Notes: a model not told the origin generated them from the letters alone. Positions 43,201 to 54,224 are shown, numbered from the stretch's first letter. The stretch is DNA of 64,000 nucleotides from Flavihumibacter fluvii (GCF_018595675.2 NZ_CP092333.1:2752001-2816000), one strand, 5' to 3'. Translations and numbers: made by a program.

Positions 43201-45834
43201 TTATACCTGTTTAAATGTTTTTTTATTACCCGACAGATCGATCGTATTAATATCAATTTTTCCGTGTGCAACTTTAACGGATACTTTTCCCTGCCTTACC
43301 GTTACCGTACCAAAACCCTGTTCTGCAGAAAGGAAAGAAGTAAAATCGCCGATTTTGGAATCAATAAATAATGTTTTATCAACGGCATCATAGCGAACAC
43401 CGGTCAAAGCCTGGAAATAACCGTAACTAGATAAGGCCCTGGCATACCAATGTCCGCATTCATATTCGTTGAATGGATTCCTGATCCGGCCATCATACCT
43501 GTTACGGCTTGCGTTTAAAATATCGATTCCTTCTTTAACCTGCCCCAGTAACATCAGGTGTGCAGCCACCTGGTGCTCAATACCCGTCCACACTTCATCA
43601 CTATATACAAAGGGCAAAGAAAGTTTTCCGCCTTTAGGCCAGGTGCAAAGCAGCAATCCCCCTTCTTCACCCAAGGCAAATGATGGGCGCTGTGGATTAG
43701 CATGTTCACTAAGGTTCTTGCGAAGGTTATATTTATGCACTGCCTTCAGGTGACTCCTGACTTTAACGGCATCAACGGGATCATTCAGTCCGCACATGCG
43801 CGCAATCCAGGCCCCCAATACGCCATCGGAAAGGCAACCCTTACCATACTGGTATTTCGGACCTTCTTTCTCCAGCAGGATCCGGGCTTCTTTAGAATAT
43901 TCGCCACCAAAGGATTGCGCAACAGCCGGACTCGGTGCATTTAATCCGGTAAACTGTATCTTCTGGATAAAATACTCGCCATCATACAAGTCTTTTTCAA
44001 GAAAGGTCCGGCCCTTTTCTGCCAGGGCTTTGTAAGTTGTCATATCCTTTCCCAAATATGCGCCCATGGCAATAAGCGCGTCCAGTGCACCGATATAAAA
44101 ACTGCAATGCATGCCATCTGGTCCCCAAAATTCAATGTCGTAGGTATTGTGGTGGGGTTCTTCTATAATACCCTTGCGGTGCGGATCCCAGGTGCTGATG
44201 CAATAGTCCATGCTTTTTTGCACCATGGGATAGATTTTCTTCATCCACAGACTATCCCCGCTGATCCGCCATTCCCGGTAAACTTTCATAATACCACCCA
44301 ACTGGCCATCAGCCGCTGCATGAAATTCATGGGTCGCAGGTTTTATGGGTAATGCACTCCTGAAATTCTGGTGGCCCTTTTCGTCCTGGCTTTCACAAAA
44401 CTCGGTGCTGCGCAAACTTCTTTCAAGGGCAGGAAACAAATGCGGGATCGCCTGCGCATAGTTCCAAACATGTGTACAGGAACCATGGCAGCAACCATTA
44501 TCATCTGAACATCCTTCAAAACTCCAGAGCCGTCCATCAAACTGGCGCAGGACTGTTGGCGATTTCAGGATGGTAAGGTTGGCGGCAATAGCTTCCATCA
44601 CTACAGGAGGCAGGCTGGAAGAATAGAATGCATCTTTGAAAAGGGTTGACTTCCGATACAATGTATCATACTGCCTGCTCCAGAAATCTGCAACTTCTTC
44701 TACATTAATAAACCTGCTGCTATACCAGGGCTTATAAAAAGGGGCATTAAAATCCTTATCGTATTTATCCAGCCCGATATCAGCTGGCGAATTACAGCAA
44801 CCTGAATCAGGATTACAATTTTCTTTCCGGGTACCCATATCACCAATGGCCAGGTCAGATTCAGGTGTATACCAGGCAAACATCACCCTGACCACTTTTT
44901 TGCCGCCAGGCAACAGACTAAACGGAACATATAAAGAAGCGCCGGGAGCATCTTTTTCAACAGGTGTATTACTGATGAGGTCAGCATTTTTAACAGCGTT
45001 CCAGGCCATGGTAAGTGGATCCCACCATCCGCCACGGAACCAACAGTGATCCACAACCGTGTTATTATCATCGGTGTATATAGCGAAATCACTGCGCAAT
45101 GGTTTTTCTTTGATGCCTTTTTCAGAGAGGACAAATCCATTCTGTATTGAACGCACCGCATTCTGGCCATTCTCCACCGCTAAAAAATTTTTTGCATTGA
45201 AAGAGAAAACAGCTTCAAGCGTTGAGGTTCCTGAATTAATGAAATGATATTCCATAGCACCTACCGGAAGGCTTGAATTATCTTCATCTCCCGGAATAAA
45301 TGGACTCCAGCCAATTACCTTCACTTTTAAAGACAGGTCTTTATCCTGCAGGTCGAGTTGCCCAAAAGGAAACCTTGCCTGGAATGAAGCGCCATGAAAC
45401 CTGGGCAATCCGGTCGTTGCACCTGTTGCCCCATTCCCCGCATCCTTGCGGCCAAATTTTTTCCAATCGGGTACTGGTCCCTCCAACACCTTGGCACCAT
45501 CTCTCAGGCCCTTGATGGAGATCGCTGCAAACACCGATGGTTCATGAAATACTTCCGGCCGATTCCGGACAGACATATGGGAGATCGCGCCTGTTCCTTC
45601 CATACAAAACATGCCAGCTCCCAGGCCACCAATTGGAAAGGCAACACGGTTCAGGTAGGCTCCGGTATAACTCCCATTGAACACCCGTTGGCCCGGAATC
45701 TCATCTTCCCTGAAATCGGATTGTTTGTTGGTTGATTCATTGGCCAGTAATGTTGTGGCCGGAAGGATAACCGTGCCAACACCACTCATGCCCAGGTGCT
45801 TGATAAAGGACCTGCGACCGGATTTATTTCCCAT
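43201..45834 (-). CDS. GH116-family exported glycosidase (bile acid beta-glucosidase/GBA2-like)
   Basis: An 877-aa retaining beta-glycosidase. The frame opens at 46056, but the ATG at 45834 starts a twin-arginine signal (NKSGRRSFIKHLGMSGVG). The N-terminal beta-sandwich begins VAFPIGGLGAGMFCMEGTGAISHMSVRNRPE; the catalytic toroid shows GCCHGSCTHVWNYAQAIPHLFPALERS, EEPHHNTYDIEFWGPDG and GCLSDGVLGAWIARMCGL, where the Asp near residue 670 is the probable acid/base. Known members act on glucosides, xylosides or N-acetylglucosaminides. The adjacent NagX-like gene, 115 bases upstream on the same strand, leans towards the last. Confidence 0.92.
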   Translation of the reverse strand: MGNKSGRRSFIKHLGMSGVGTVILPATTLLANESTNKQSDFREDEIPGQRVFNGSYTGAYLNRVAFPIGGLGAGMFCMEGTGAISHMSVRNRPEVFHEPSVFAAISIKGLRDGAKVLEGPVPDWKKFGRKDAGNGATGATTGLPRFHGASFQARFPFGQLDLQDKDLSLKVKVIGWSPFIPGDEDNSSLPVGAMEYHFINSGTSTLEAVFSFNAKNFLAVENGQNAVRSIQNGFVLSEKGIKEKPLRSDFAIYTDDNNTVVDHCWFRGGWWDPLTMAWNAVKNADLISNTPVEKDAPGASLYVPFSLLPGGKKVVRVMFAWYTPESDLAIGDMGTRKENCNPDSGCCNSPADIGLDKYDKDFNAPFYKPWYSSRFINVEEVADFWSRQYDTLYRKSTLFKDAFYSSSLPPVVMEAIAANLTILKSPTVLRQFDGRLWSFEGCSDDNGCCHGSCTHVWNYAQAIPHLFPALERSLRSTEFCESQDEKGHQNFRSALPIKPATHEFHAAADGQLGGIMKVYREWRISGDSLWMKKIYPMVQKSMDYCISTWDPHRKGIIEEPHHNTYDIEFWGPDGMHCSFYIGALDALIAMGAYLGKDMTTYKALAEKGRTFLEKDLYDGEYFIQKIQFTGLNAPSPAVAQSFGGEYSKEARILLEKEGPKYQYGKGCLSDGVLGAWIARMCGLNDPVDAVKVRSHLKAVHKYNLRKNLSEHANPQRPSFALGEEGGLLLCTWPKGGKLSLPFVYSDEVWTGIEHQVAAHLMLLGQVKEGIDILNASRNRYDGRIRNPFNEYECGHWYARALSSYGYFQALTGVRYDAVDKTLFIDSKIGDFTSFLSAEQGFGTVTVRQGKVSVKVAHGKIDINTIDLSGNKKTFKQV

Positions 45835-45949
45835 AAGCAAATAATTTAAAATCGTTGTAAACGAATTTTGCTTACCGAATATAAAGCGATAAAACAAACC
45901 AAAAAAGACCTGCCAATATCCTACCTGAATTGGACAATTAATGCAAAAG

Positions 45950-47080
45950 CTACACTTTAAGGAATACTTTCTTACTGTACATAAAATAGAGGAATAACCA
46001 TTTAATGAAGACTGCTGCAATTGCAAATACAACCAGGTTATAAGGATCACCGGCAAGCTGCATTAGCCAGGTGAAAAATGCTTTTGTAGAATACTCCCAG
46101 TCAATAAAATGTCCTGACATATAAATCAGTATGGAATTCATACCAATAATTCGAAAGAAAAACGACCATTTCCGGTAGCCCAACACATCGATTACATAAT
46201 AGAATGCAGCCATCAATAATAAACTGATACCGCCAACATGTAAAGTGAAAGAGCTGCTCCAGAGATTTTTATTGATCGGGAAGGAGAAATTCCACAGGAA
46301 GGCAAGTCCTAAAAACAGCAAACCTGCTGCCGCCATTTTGATTGACTTACTGGTACCGGAAGATGGATCAGTTTTAATGAAAGTCCCGGTCATAATACCT
46401 AATAAGCCTGTGCTGACAGCAGGAATAGTAGACGTCAATCCTTCCGGATCATGTATATCCAGGTATAATTTCCCCGGCATAACAAGCCGGTCAATATAGG
46501 AAGCAAAATTGCCTTCCATGGTCAGGTCTCCGGCTGGAAAACCAGGCGCTGAATTAAATTTCAACAGGGCCCAATAAAAAACCAGGATCCCCCAGAACCA
46601 CACCATCTGCCATTTTTTTCCGGCATTCAGGTAAATCAGGTTAGCAAATAAATAAGCTGTACCGATCCTTCCCAGAACGCTGCCAAACCGGATCTCTGAT
46701 ATGGGCTTGATCTCTATTCCATTATTCACAATCAGTCCGAATAAAATGAGTATCAGGCACCGTTTCAGCACACGAAAAGCAATAGCTGTTTTCGGTTGCC
46801 CCTTTTCCAGTTCGCGGCCAACAGAATATGGTGTTGCTACCCCAGCCATAAAAAGAAACAATGGAAAGATGCAATCATACATATGAAAACCATCCCAGGC
46901 CGGATGTGTCAGCTGTGTTGCAAATCCCGTCCAGAATGGCGATCCGGATATCTTCGCAATATTGTGTACAATCTCTTCAGCACCCATTATCCAGAACATA
47001 TCGAAACCACGTAAAGCGTCCAGGGAATACAACCGTGGTGCAATTGTTTTTGTTACAGGGGACTCTTTTGCTGTTACCAT
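45950..47080 (-). CDS. HGSNAT/NagX-like (DUF5009) membrane acetyltransferase
   Basis: A 376-aa polytopic inner-membrane protein. The opening RLYSLDALRGFDMFWIMG and the loop LTHPAWDGFHMYDCIFPLFLFMAGVA match the heparan-alpha-glucosaminide N-acetyltransferase family, with His59 at the position of the catalytic His expected from the human enzyme. About ten helices follow, ending FMYSKKVFLKV. Such proteins are thought to acetylate amino sugars across the membrane. It precedes GH116 and has a paralogue at 61083-62180. Confidence 0.85.
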   Translation of the reverse strand: MVTAKESPVTKTIAPRLYSLDALRGFDMFWIMGAEEIVHNIAKISGSPFWTGFATQLTHPAWDGFHMYDCIFPLFLFMAGVATPYSVGRELEKGQPKTAIAFRVLKRCLILILFGLIVNNGIEIKPISEIRFGSVLGRIGTAYLFANLIYLNAGKKWQMVWFWGILVFYWALLKFNSAPGFPAGDLTMEGNFASYIDRLVMPGKLYLDIHDPEGLTSTIPAVSTGLLGIMTGTFIKTDPSSGTSKSIKMAAAGLLFLGLAFLWNFSFPINKNLWSSSFTLHVGGISLLLMAAFYYVIDVLGYRKWSFFFRIIGMNSILIYMSGHFIDWEYSTKAFFTWLMQLAGDPYNLVVFAIAAVFIKWLFLYFMYSKKVFLKV

Positions 47081-47235
47081 TTTAAGCTGCTATTTTTTTT
47101 AGGATAGTTGTTCCATAATCAATGGACATGTCTCCGAATATAGGAATGATTCATCCGAATAAAACCAGGCCAGGGCAAATATTTTATTCCTGGAAGGATT
47201 GCCAGGCCTATATTCCGTCAATATCGTATTAGTTT

Positions 47236-49560
47236 CTATTCATCCTGCACCAGTTTCACCAGCGCCAGGGAGCTTAGTATTTCATCGAGGTGATTCACCA
47301 GCTCATCTGCATTCTTTTTATTGAAGACCAACGGTGGCTTAATCTTCAAAACATTGTACAGCGGGCCGTCTGTACTGATCAGGAAACCCCGGTCACGCAT
47401 GGCTTCCACTACTGTATCAATTTCAGGCACTGCCGGCTCAAGGGTATTTCTATCCTTCACCAGCTCAGCACCTATAAATAAGCCATGGCCACGTACATCG
47501 CCAATGATAGGGTGTTTATCCATCAGGCGTCTGAGTCCGTCCATTAAATGATTACCGGTTTCAAGGGCATGGGCCTGCAGCTCTTCCTGCTGGATGATCT
47601 CCAGCACTGTCTTTCCCGTTACCATGGAAACCGGGTTTCCCCCATAAGTATTGAAATATTCCATGCCATTGTTAAAGGCATCGGCAATCTCCGCAGTTAC
47701 CACTACCGCTGCCAACGGGTGGCCATTTCCAATAGGTTTGCCCATAACGACAATATCGGGAACCACCTCCTGCAATTCAAAGCCCCAGAAACATTCACCC
47801 ACCCTGCCGAAACCAACCTGTACTTCATCGGCAATATTAATCCCGCCACTCTTACTGACGTATTCGTATACCCGCTGTAAATAACCTTTTGGAAGTGGGA
47901 TCTGGCCGCCAACACCAAGAAGCGTTTCACAAATAAATGCAGCGGGCTTTTTACCCTTTCCTGCCAATTCACGGATGATCCTTTCGACATCAGCAGCATA
48001 TTTCTCACCTGCATCCTTATCCGAAGAACGGTATACCCCACGATAAGTATCCGGATTGAGCGCTTTATGGATATAGGGTTTCTGCGGGAAGCCGCCTTTG
48101 CCGTCAAATTTATACGGGCTCATCTCTATAGCAGTGGTGGAAGTACCATGGTAGGCATGATCCAGCACAATCACATCCTGTTGTTTGGTAAAATGGCGGC
48201 TCATCCGTATGGCCAGGTCATTGGCCTCACTGCCCGAATTGGTAAAATAGCAAACCGATAATTTCGATGGCAGTGTTGCTGTCAGTTTTTTCGCATAATC
48301 CACCAGGTGATCATTCAGGTACCTGGTATTGGTATTCAACACTGCTAATTGCTTTTGCATGGCTTTCACCAGTACAGGGTGGCAATGCCCAATATGACTA
48401 ACATTATTCACACAGTCAATATAGGTATTGCCCAGGTCATCATATAAATACTGCAAGGCCCCTTTTACGATCTTCAATTTTTTCTGGTAACTGATGCTGA
48501 GGTTACGACCAACGTACTGTTTCCGGTCCTGCAGCAAATGGTTGTAACCTGGATCAGCAGCTTCGGGCGGATATCCACAGCCTGTCCGAAATGCCATCCG
48601 GGCCTTAAGCGGGTTGATCTCAATGAGTTGGTATAATAATTTCCAGGCAGGTCCTTCTGTAATAAAATGGTGTTCGTTTTCACTATCCAGTGAAGCATTA
48701 TAGGCCGACTTTCCAACACTGATGCATAACCTGCCTGCGATCAGGTAATAGAGCAGGTCTATCTCTTCTGACTTCAACGGATAGTTAGCATCGTAACCCT
48801 TCACCACTTCCACGGCTGCCGCCAGGGGATTTTCCTTATCCAGCATAGCATAGGTAGCAGCCACAGCCAGGTTGTTGATTAGGGCGGAATAGACCATATC
48901 CCCAAAATCAATCAATCCGCTCATTCTTCCGCCGGCCACCAGCACATTATAATCATTCGCATCACTATGGATATAGGCCTTTCTTAAATAAGGTAATTTA
49001 GGGACTACCTCCATTTCGAATTGCAACAGGAAATATTTAGCGATACGTCGCTTTTCAGGATCGTTGATACAATCCAGGTTTTGCGCTGCATCCATGGTAT
49101 TACTGATATCCCATTCATAATGCCGGTGCATACCCATATGCCTGAAAGAAGAAAGGTGCCGGTCCATTTTCCCTAAAACTTCACCTATACTGTACAACAA
49201 TGGTGCATCATGAACCGGGAGCTCAACAAGGAACTGGCCTTCCAGGAAATTCAGCACCCTTACTACAAGTTTCTCCCCATTTTCGATAAATGGAGTTAAT
49301 GCAGCACCCAGGTTATTGGGTCGCAATTGCTGGAATATCTGTGCAATTTCCGACTCACTCATTTTTTGCAAGATCGCTACCTGTGCTTGCAGGAAATCAG
49401 GATCCTGCAAGGCATTAGAAATCTTTACAATAAATTTTTTTCCCTGCTTGTCAGTCAGGAGGACATTCTGTTCTTCATATCCATTCAAAGCCTGCAGATC
49501 ACCTTCAAGCTGGTAATGTTCGGCTAACAGTACTGCTAATTTATCCGTTGCAATATACAT
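47236..49560 (-). CDS. fusion of APH-type kinase and class III aminotransferase/phospho-lyase
   Basis: A 774-aa two-domain enzyme. Residues 1 to about 325 are an aminoglycoside-phosphotransferase/hydroxylysine-kinase fold with [10 protein letters not shown], catalytic [11 protein letters not shown] (198-208) and LIDFGDM (216-222). Residues about 350-774 are a PLP class III aminotransferase ([47 protein letters not shown]) with Lys608 in [12 protein letters not shown] binding PLP. The human counterparts are separate: hydroxylysine kinase and the AGXT2L phospho-lyases. The fusion suggests phosphorylation then PLP-dependent elimination of an amino alcohol such as hydroxylysine or ethanolamine. 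The M23 peptidase domain found in some proteobacterial relatives is absent. Next to GH2 by 17 bases. Confidence 0.88.
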   Translation of the reverse strand: MYIATDKLAVLLAEHYQLEGDLQALNGYEEQNVLLTDKQGKKFIVKISNALQDPDFLQAQVAILQKMSESEIAQIFQQLRPNNLGAALTPFIENGEKLVVRVLNFLEGQFLVELPVHDAPLLYSIGEVLGKMDRHLSSFRHMGMHRHYEWDISNTMDAAQNLDCINDPEKRRIAKYFLLQFEMEVVPKLPYLRKAYIHSDANDYNVLVAGGRMSGLIDFGDMVYSALINNLAVAATYAMLDKENPLAAAVEVVKGYDANYPLKSEEIDLLYYLIAGRLCISVGKSAYNASLDSENEHHFITEGPAWKLLYQLIEINPLKARMAFRTGCGYPPEAADPGYNHLLQDRKQYVGRNLSISYQKKLKIVKGALQYLYDDLGNTYIDCVNNVSHIGHCHPVLVKAMQKQLAVLNTNTRYLNDHLVDYAKKLTATLPSKLSVCYFTNSGSEANDLAIRMSRHFTKQQDVIVLDHAYHGTSTTAIEMSPYKFDGKGGFPQKPYIHKALNPDTYRGVYRSSDKDAGEKYAADVERIIRELAGKGKKPAAFICETLLGVGGQIPLPKGYLQRVYEYVSKSGGINIADEVQVGFGRVGECFWGFELQEVVPDIVVMGKPIGNGHPLAAVVVTAEIADAFNNGMEYFNTYGGNPVSMVTGKTVLEIIQQEELQAHALETGNHLMDGLRRLMDKHPIIGDVRGHGLFIGAELVKDRNTLEPAVPEIDTVVEAMRDRGFLISTDGPLYNVLKIKPPLVFNKKNADELVNHLDEILSSLALVKLVQDE

Positions 49561-49577
49561 GTGCGCTACTACTTTGA

Positions 49578-52500
49578 TTATTTATAAGGTTCAAGGGTAA
49601 ATCCGTATTGGTAATCCTGGTAAGGTAATGTATACTCACTGTGGGTTCTTGTTCCCCAGCTATTATCCCCACCAAGTCCCATTTGGGACAGGTCTATATT
49701 CAGCCAGATAAAATCATCGGGTTCAATGGACCCACCATGAATATTCCTGGTTCGGTCGAATTCCAATTTATTGCGATCGAAATGTAACACGCCTATACAA
49801 AACTCTTGATCTCCTTTGAGTGCAAAGCCTTTACCGGTACTGTCCTGTAACCTGGCCCAACTCAAATCTGTACGATACCCACTTTCTTGTGCCCTGGGAT
49901 AAGGATGAAAAAAATCGGCTGCATTCAGGGAATAAATATCTATAAAAGAAGCGGCTTTCCGGTCTGCATAATTATCAAATGGTCCGCGACCCAGCCAGGT
50001 GACCTGGTCATATTCAGGCTTTACCAATACCTTCATGCCAAATCGTGGCAATTCGGGCTGGTTTACCTTTCCGGCTAAAAAATTTACCCGCACGGCAATA
50101 ACACCATCGGGCCAAATAGTATATTCAGCCCTATATACTGCAGCAACTTTGGGCAGGCGGTGTTCGGTAACCACTACTATAGCATGGCCAGCGGCTTCAG
50201 AAACCCGCAGGCTATCAAGTTCAGCCGTTCCTGCCGGATCTTTCCAGACTGCACATCTTACCTGTAAACCATTCCCAATATCATTATCAGTCACCGGCCG
50301 CCAGAAATCGGGTATCAATGGGCCTGCCAGGATCTCCTTCCCGCTGACCACCCAGCTGCTCAGCCAACCTGTTTGTTTATTAAATGCAATAGAAGTAGTG
50401 CTGTTTACTATACGCACTGATTTCTCCTGCTGCTCGATGGCCAGGGCTGGTCCGCTATGCATTGTAATATTGTGAATTGCCGGATAACCCGGCAAGGCCA
50501 ATTGCTCGATGGCAACCTGGGAATTTGCCGGTAACAAAGGACTTTCAAAACGGGTCCTTGCTTCCAGGTAGAGAAAATATTTCTTTCCGGGTTCCTGCGG
50601 AAATGATGGAATGCCCAGCGAAACCACTATTGACTCATGCGGTGCCAGTGAAATGATTGGCAAGGTTTCCAGGGCCAGATCCTTTCCATCTGACCGGAGC
50701 CGCCACGTAAAATTAAGCTGGTCGAGATTGGTGAAATCATAGCGATTAAAAATCCTTACCTGGTCTGCTGATAAGCCTGCAGCTTCGAACGCTACGGGCG
50801 CATACACCTGTTTCATTTCAAAAGCCTGCGGGTGGGGTTGACGATCCGCCTGGAATAATCCGTCTGCACAGAAGCTGGTATCACTTGTCGCCCCCACACT
50901 GCCCATATCACTGCCATAAGCCCAGATATCCCTGCCATTCTTATCTTTCTTCAAAAAGGTCTGGTCTGAAAAATCCCAGATAAATCCGCCCTGTAATTGC
51001 GGATATTTATTGATGAGGTCCCAATCATCTTTCAATACCCCGCCGCTATTACCCATCATGTGCGCATATTCAGATAGTATCAAAGGCCTGGCACGCCATT
51101 CTTTCACATATTCAAGTAATACATTGGTGGCTTTGTACATAGGACAAAAGATATCAGTATAAGGATTGTCCCGGGCTTCTTCATACTGCACCGGACGACT
51201 CTGGTCACGGCCTTTAATCCATTCATAGGTTGCAACGAAATTTTTCCCGAATCGGCTTTCATTACCTAATGACCAGGTCACTATGCAGGTGAAATTTTTA
51301 TCCCTTTCCACCATTCGCTTTGTCCGGTCGAGATACGCTGCCGTCCATGCACTATGATCCGAAAGCGTTTCCAGCGGATGAAAAGCCATGCCATCACATT
51401 CAATATTTGCTTCATCAACAACATATATGCCGTATTTATCACAGAGCCGGTACCAATATTCGTCATTGGGATAGTGGCTATTGCGGACCGCATTAATATT
51501 ATTGGCCTTCATGAGCCTAATGTCCTGCAGCATGCTTTCACGTGTAATGACTTTACCGGTTACCATGTCATGTTCATGCCGGTTAACACCCCTGAGCTTG
51601 ACAGCCACGCCATTAACCAGGAACAGTCCGTGCCTGATTTCCACCCGCCTAAAACCGATGGATTGGCGGATTACTTCTATAATATCCCCCTTTTTATTGC
51701 GATGCACGAGATAGAGTCCGTACAAATTCGGTCGTTCTGCATTCCAGCTCAGCACGTCATCGATTTTTGCGGAAAAATGCAGGCTGTCGGTCAGCAATGG
51801 CTGTTGGGATTGAAACACAATTTTCCCAATTGAATCAGGATGCAGGATCTTTATCTCCACTGAGCCATCCGGCACCATATTTCCTTTCAATAAAATATCC
51901 AACGAGAACAACCCATTCCGGTAGTGATCATCGAGCGATGCCTGTACAAAATAGTCGGCAATGTGTTTCACGGGTCTTTTCACCAGGTAGACAGAACGCT
52001 CTATACCACTCAGTTTCCACATATCCTGCCCTTCCAGGTAAGTGCCGTCACTAAACCGGAAAACCTGCACGGCAATACTGTTCTTTCCTTTTTTGAGATA
52101 CTTGCCCACTTCAAATTCTGCAGGAGTCTTGCTGTCTTTACTAAAGCCCAGGAACTGGCCATTAATCCAGCAATAAAAGAAAGAATTCACTGCCCCGAAA
52201 TGCAGGTAAACCGGGCTGCCCAGGAAGCTGGCCGGCAGGTTAAATTCCCGCAGGTATGAACCAACCGGGTTAAATTCTTTTGGAACAAAAGGCGGGTCAA
52301 CCTTAATCGGATATTCCACATCAGTAAATATAAAGCGGTCAAATCCTTCTGTTTGCCAATGTGCGGGCACTTTAATGCTTGCCCAGCCTGTAGCGTTGAA
52401 TCCCGGTGTAAAAAAATCAAGCGGGCGGTCACTCACTTTATCCACCCATTTAAATAACCAAAGCCCATTGAGGGAAAAAATACGATCAGACTGGGCCGCC

Positions 52501-52676
52501 TCCTTGGCAGCTAATTCTGATGCATAGGGAATCATGTGTGCATGTGGCGGTTCAGTATTGAGCGAAACAGCCTGTGGATTTTCCCAGTCATTGTTGTTTT
52601 GCGCACTGAGGCAGGTACACCAAAAAAGCCCAGTGAAGAAAATAAATATCCATCTCCGGTTGTTGGAATTTCCCAT
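49578..52676 (-). CDS. GH2 beta-galactosidase, exported
   Basis: A 1032-aa enzyme with a signal peptide (FIFFTGLFWCTCLSAQ). Domain order is LacZ-like: sugar-binding jelly-roll (WASIKVPAHWQTEGFDRFIF, FGAVNSFFYCWINGQFLGFS), Ig-like domain, TIM barrel, second Ig domain and beta-sandwich 5 (WLGRGPFDNYADRKAA). Acid/base Glu lies in VTWSLGNESRFG near residue 471 and the nucleophile Glu in LILSEYAHMMGNS near 535. Barrel motif RGVNRHEHDMVTG is intact. It starts 6 bases after GH32, so the two are co-expressed. Confidence 0.95.
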   Translation of the reverse strand: MGNSNNRRWIFIFFTGLFWCTCLSAQNNNDWENPQAVSLNTEPPHAHMIPYASELAAKEAAQSDRIFSLNGLWLFKWVDKVSDRPLDFFTPGFNATGWASIKVPAHWQTEGFDRFIFTDVEYPIKVDPPFVPKEFNPVGSYLREFNLPASFLGSPVYLHFGAVNSFFYCWINGQFLGFSKDSKTPAEFEVGKYLKKGKNSIAVQVFRFSDGTYLEGQDMWKLSGIERSVYLVKRPVKHIADYFVQASLDDHYRNGLFSLDILLKGNMVPDGSVEIKILHPDSIGKIVFQSQQPLLTDSLHFSAKIDDVLSWNAERPNLYGLYLVHRNKKGDIIEVIRQSIGFRRVEIRHGLFLVNGVAVKLRGVNRHEHDMVTGKVITRESMLQDIRLMKANNINAVRNSHYPNDEYWYRLCDKYGIYVVDEANIECDGMAFHPLETLSDHSAWTAAYLDRTKRMVERDKNFTCIVTWSLGNESRFGKNFVATYEWIKGRDQSRPVQYEEARDNPYTDIFCPMYKATNVLLEYVKEWRARPLILSEYAHMMGNSGGVLKDDWDLINKYPQLQGGFIWDFSDQTFLKKDKNGRDIWAYGSDMGSVGATSDTSFCADGLFQADRQPHPQAFEMKQVYAPVAFEAAGLSADQVRIFNRYDFTNLDQLNFTWRLRSDGKDLALETLPIISLAPHESIVVSLGIPSFPQEPGKKYFLYLEARTRFESPLLPANSQVAIEQLALPGYPAIHNITMHSGPALAIEQQEKSVRIVNSTTSIAFNKQTGWLSSWVVSGKEILAGPLIPDFWRPVTDNDIGNGLQVRCAVWKDPAGTAELDSLRVSEAAGHAIVVVTEHRLPKVAAVYRAEYTIWPDGVIAVRVNFLAGKVNQPELPRFGMKVLVKPEYDQVTWLGRGPFDNYADRKAASFIDIYSLNAADFFHPYPRAQESGYRTDLSWARLQDSTGKGFALKGDQEFCIGVLHFDRNKLEFDRTRNIHGGSIEPDDFIWLNIDLSQMGLGGDNSWGTRTHSEYTLPYQDYQYGFTLEPYK

Positions 52677-52682
52677 TTTCTG

Positions 52683-54224
52683 TTATTGGGGGATTAATGA
52701 AGCAGATACCATGCTTGGTTTCAGCGGTGTATATTTTACCTGGCGAATTGTTGCTGGTGATGTAGTTTCTATACGCAGGTTGGTATAGGGTTTTTTAGGG
52801 AAAACAATATCCGTCATTACAGTGCAGCCTTTATCCGCAAATAACTCAACTGATGCCTTGTCAACGACAAGCGTAAGGTCAATGGTTTTTTCAGTGGATA
52901 ATCTAGGGGCCAGGTGTTTTTTGCCAAACCCTTTTTCAAAGCTGGTTTCACCGGAATTACTGCGGTCAATATAATATTCCCTGGTTTTAGCCCGGTAGCC
53001 AATCAGCACTTCGCGGGCATCATCATTACTGAGCAGGATGACAAAATCCTCCGCGGCATTTGCCGTAAAATCGAGCTGGAATGATCCGCTTGTATTCTTC
53101 AAATGTGTTGCAGGGAGATCTTTTTTCCAGGAATTATCAGGTATGTTCAGGGTAGTACCTTTTATCACCTTCATTTCTTCCACCGGGGTAGAAGCCAGTA
53201 CTAATTTTCCACCGGCAGATTGGATGGACAAATTGCGCGGCAGGGTCATGGCACTACGCCATTTTTCAGTAGGTACCTGCTGGGCATATTGCCAGTTACT
53301 CATCCAACCCAGGAAAATAGTGCGCTTGCCCGTATTAAAAAAACTGACGCCCGCATAATTATCAGTTCCATAATCTATCCAGCGGGTAGCCGTATCCGTT
53401 GGAATAAAATTTGTACCGTCAAAATCGCCCAGGAAATATTGGGTGGCGGATCCGCCATTGGGTCCACCGGGATTAATACTCACCAATAGCGCCCATATTT
53501 TTTTTCCCTTGTATTCGAATGGCAGTAAATCCGGGCATTCCCATACACCTCCATGCGCACCCAGGACTTTTCCGAACTCACTGAGTTTATGCCAGTTTTT
53601 TAAATCGGGCGATGCATAGAAGGTAATGCGGTCTTTTGTGGCCAGCGTCATGATCCACTTTTTCCCTGGTGCATACCAGGACAATTTGGGGTCGCGAAAA
53701 TCTGTTATACCCGGATTATTTAAAACAGGGTTACCGGAATATTTTATCCAGGTCTTCCCATCATCATGGCTAAACGCAATGCCCTGGTATTGAAAGTCAT
53801 TGCGCTTTGCTTTTTCCCGGTCCATATTATGATAGGTGAAGATCGCCACCAGTGGTGGCTTCCCGTCTTTCCCCAATCCGGTGCTGTTGGCTGCATCCAG
53901 CACTGCACTTCCCGAAAAAATATACCCCAGGCTATCGGGATATAAGGCAATGGGCTGCTCTTTCCAATGGAAGAGGTCGGTACTGGTAGCATGTCCCCAA
54001 TGCATAGGGCCCCAAACAGTGCCACCCGGATAATACTGGTAAAAAATATGGTATTGACCCTTGTAAAAGATGAGCCCGTTCGGGTCATTCATCCAATGCT
54101 CGCGGGGAGTAAAATGAAATTGTGGGCGGTATAATTCAGTTGGCGGGAGTTCAGTAGTTTGTGAAAAGGCAGTTAGGGATAACAACAAAAAACAACCCGC
54201 AATCGTATATTTTATTTTGTCCAT
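52683..54224 (-). CDS. GH32 fructan/sucrose hydrolase, exported
   Basis: A 513-aa five-bladed propeller enzyme plus beta-sandwich. The start at 54224 gives a signal peptide (IAGCFLLLSLTAFSQ); an upstream ATG at 54251 is rejected. The nucleophile Asp47 lies in HWMNDPNGL, the transition-state Asp in GITDFRDPKLSW, and the acid/base Glu in GGVWECPDLLPF. These are the three GH32 motifs (levanase, inulinase or invertase). It lies between the desaturase gene and GH2 on the same strand. Confidence 0.95.
   Translation of the reverse strand: MDKIKYTIAGCFLLLSLTAFSQTTELPPTELYRPQFHFTPREHWMNDPNGLIFYKGQYHIFYQYYPGGTVWGPMHWGHATSTDLFHWKEQPIALYPDSLGYIFSGSAVLDAANSTGLGKDGKPPLVAIFTYHNMDREKAKRNDFQYQGIAFSHDDGKTWIKYSGNPVLNNPGITDFRDPKLSWYAPGKKWIMTLATKDRITFYASPDLKNWHKLSEFGKVLGAHGGVWECPDLLPFEYKGKKIWALLVSINPGGPNGGSATQYFLGDFDGTNFIPTDTATRWIDYGTDNYAGVSFFNTGKRTIFLGWMSNWQYAQQVPTEKWRSAMTLPRNLSIQSAGGKLVLASTPVEEMKVIKGTTLNIPDNSWKKDLPATHLKNTSGSFQLDFTANAAEDFVILLSNDDAREVLIGYRAKTREYYIDRSNSGETSFEKGFGKKHLAPRLSTEKTIDLTLVVDKASVELFADKGCTVMTDIVFPKKPYTNLRIETTSPATIRQVKYTPLKPSMVSASLIPQ

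Noticed and set aside
45394-45735. 113-codon plus-strand frame inside GH116
   Set aside because: Lies opposite conserved GH116 N-domain motifs; it is an antisense shadow.
47167-47209. Terminator after the kinase-aminotransferase gene
   Set aside because: AGGCC/GGCCT and GGCAA/TTGCC pair only with a bulge, and the following T run is weak.
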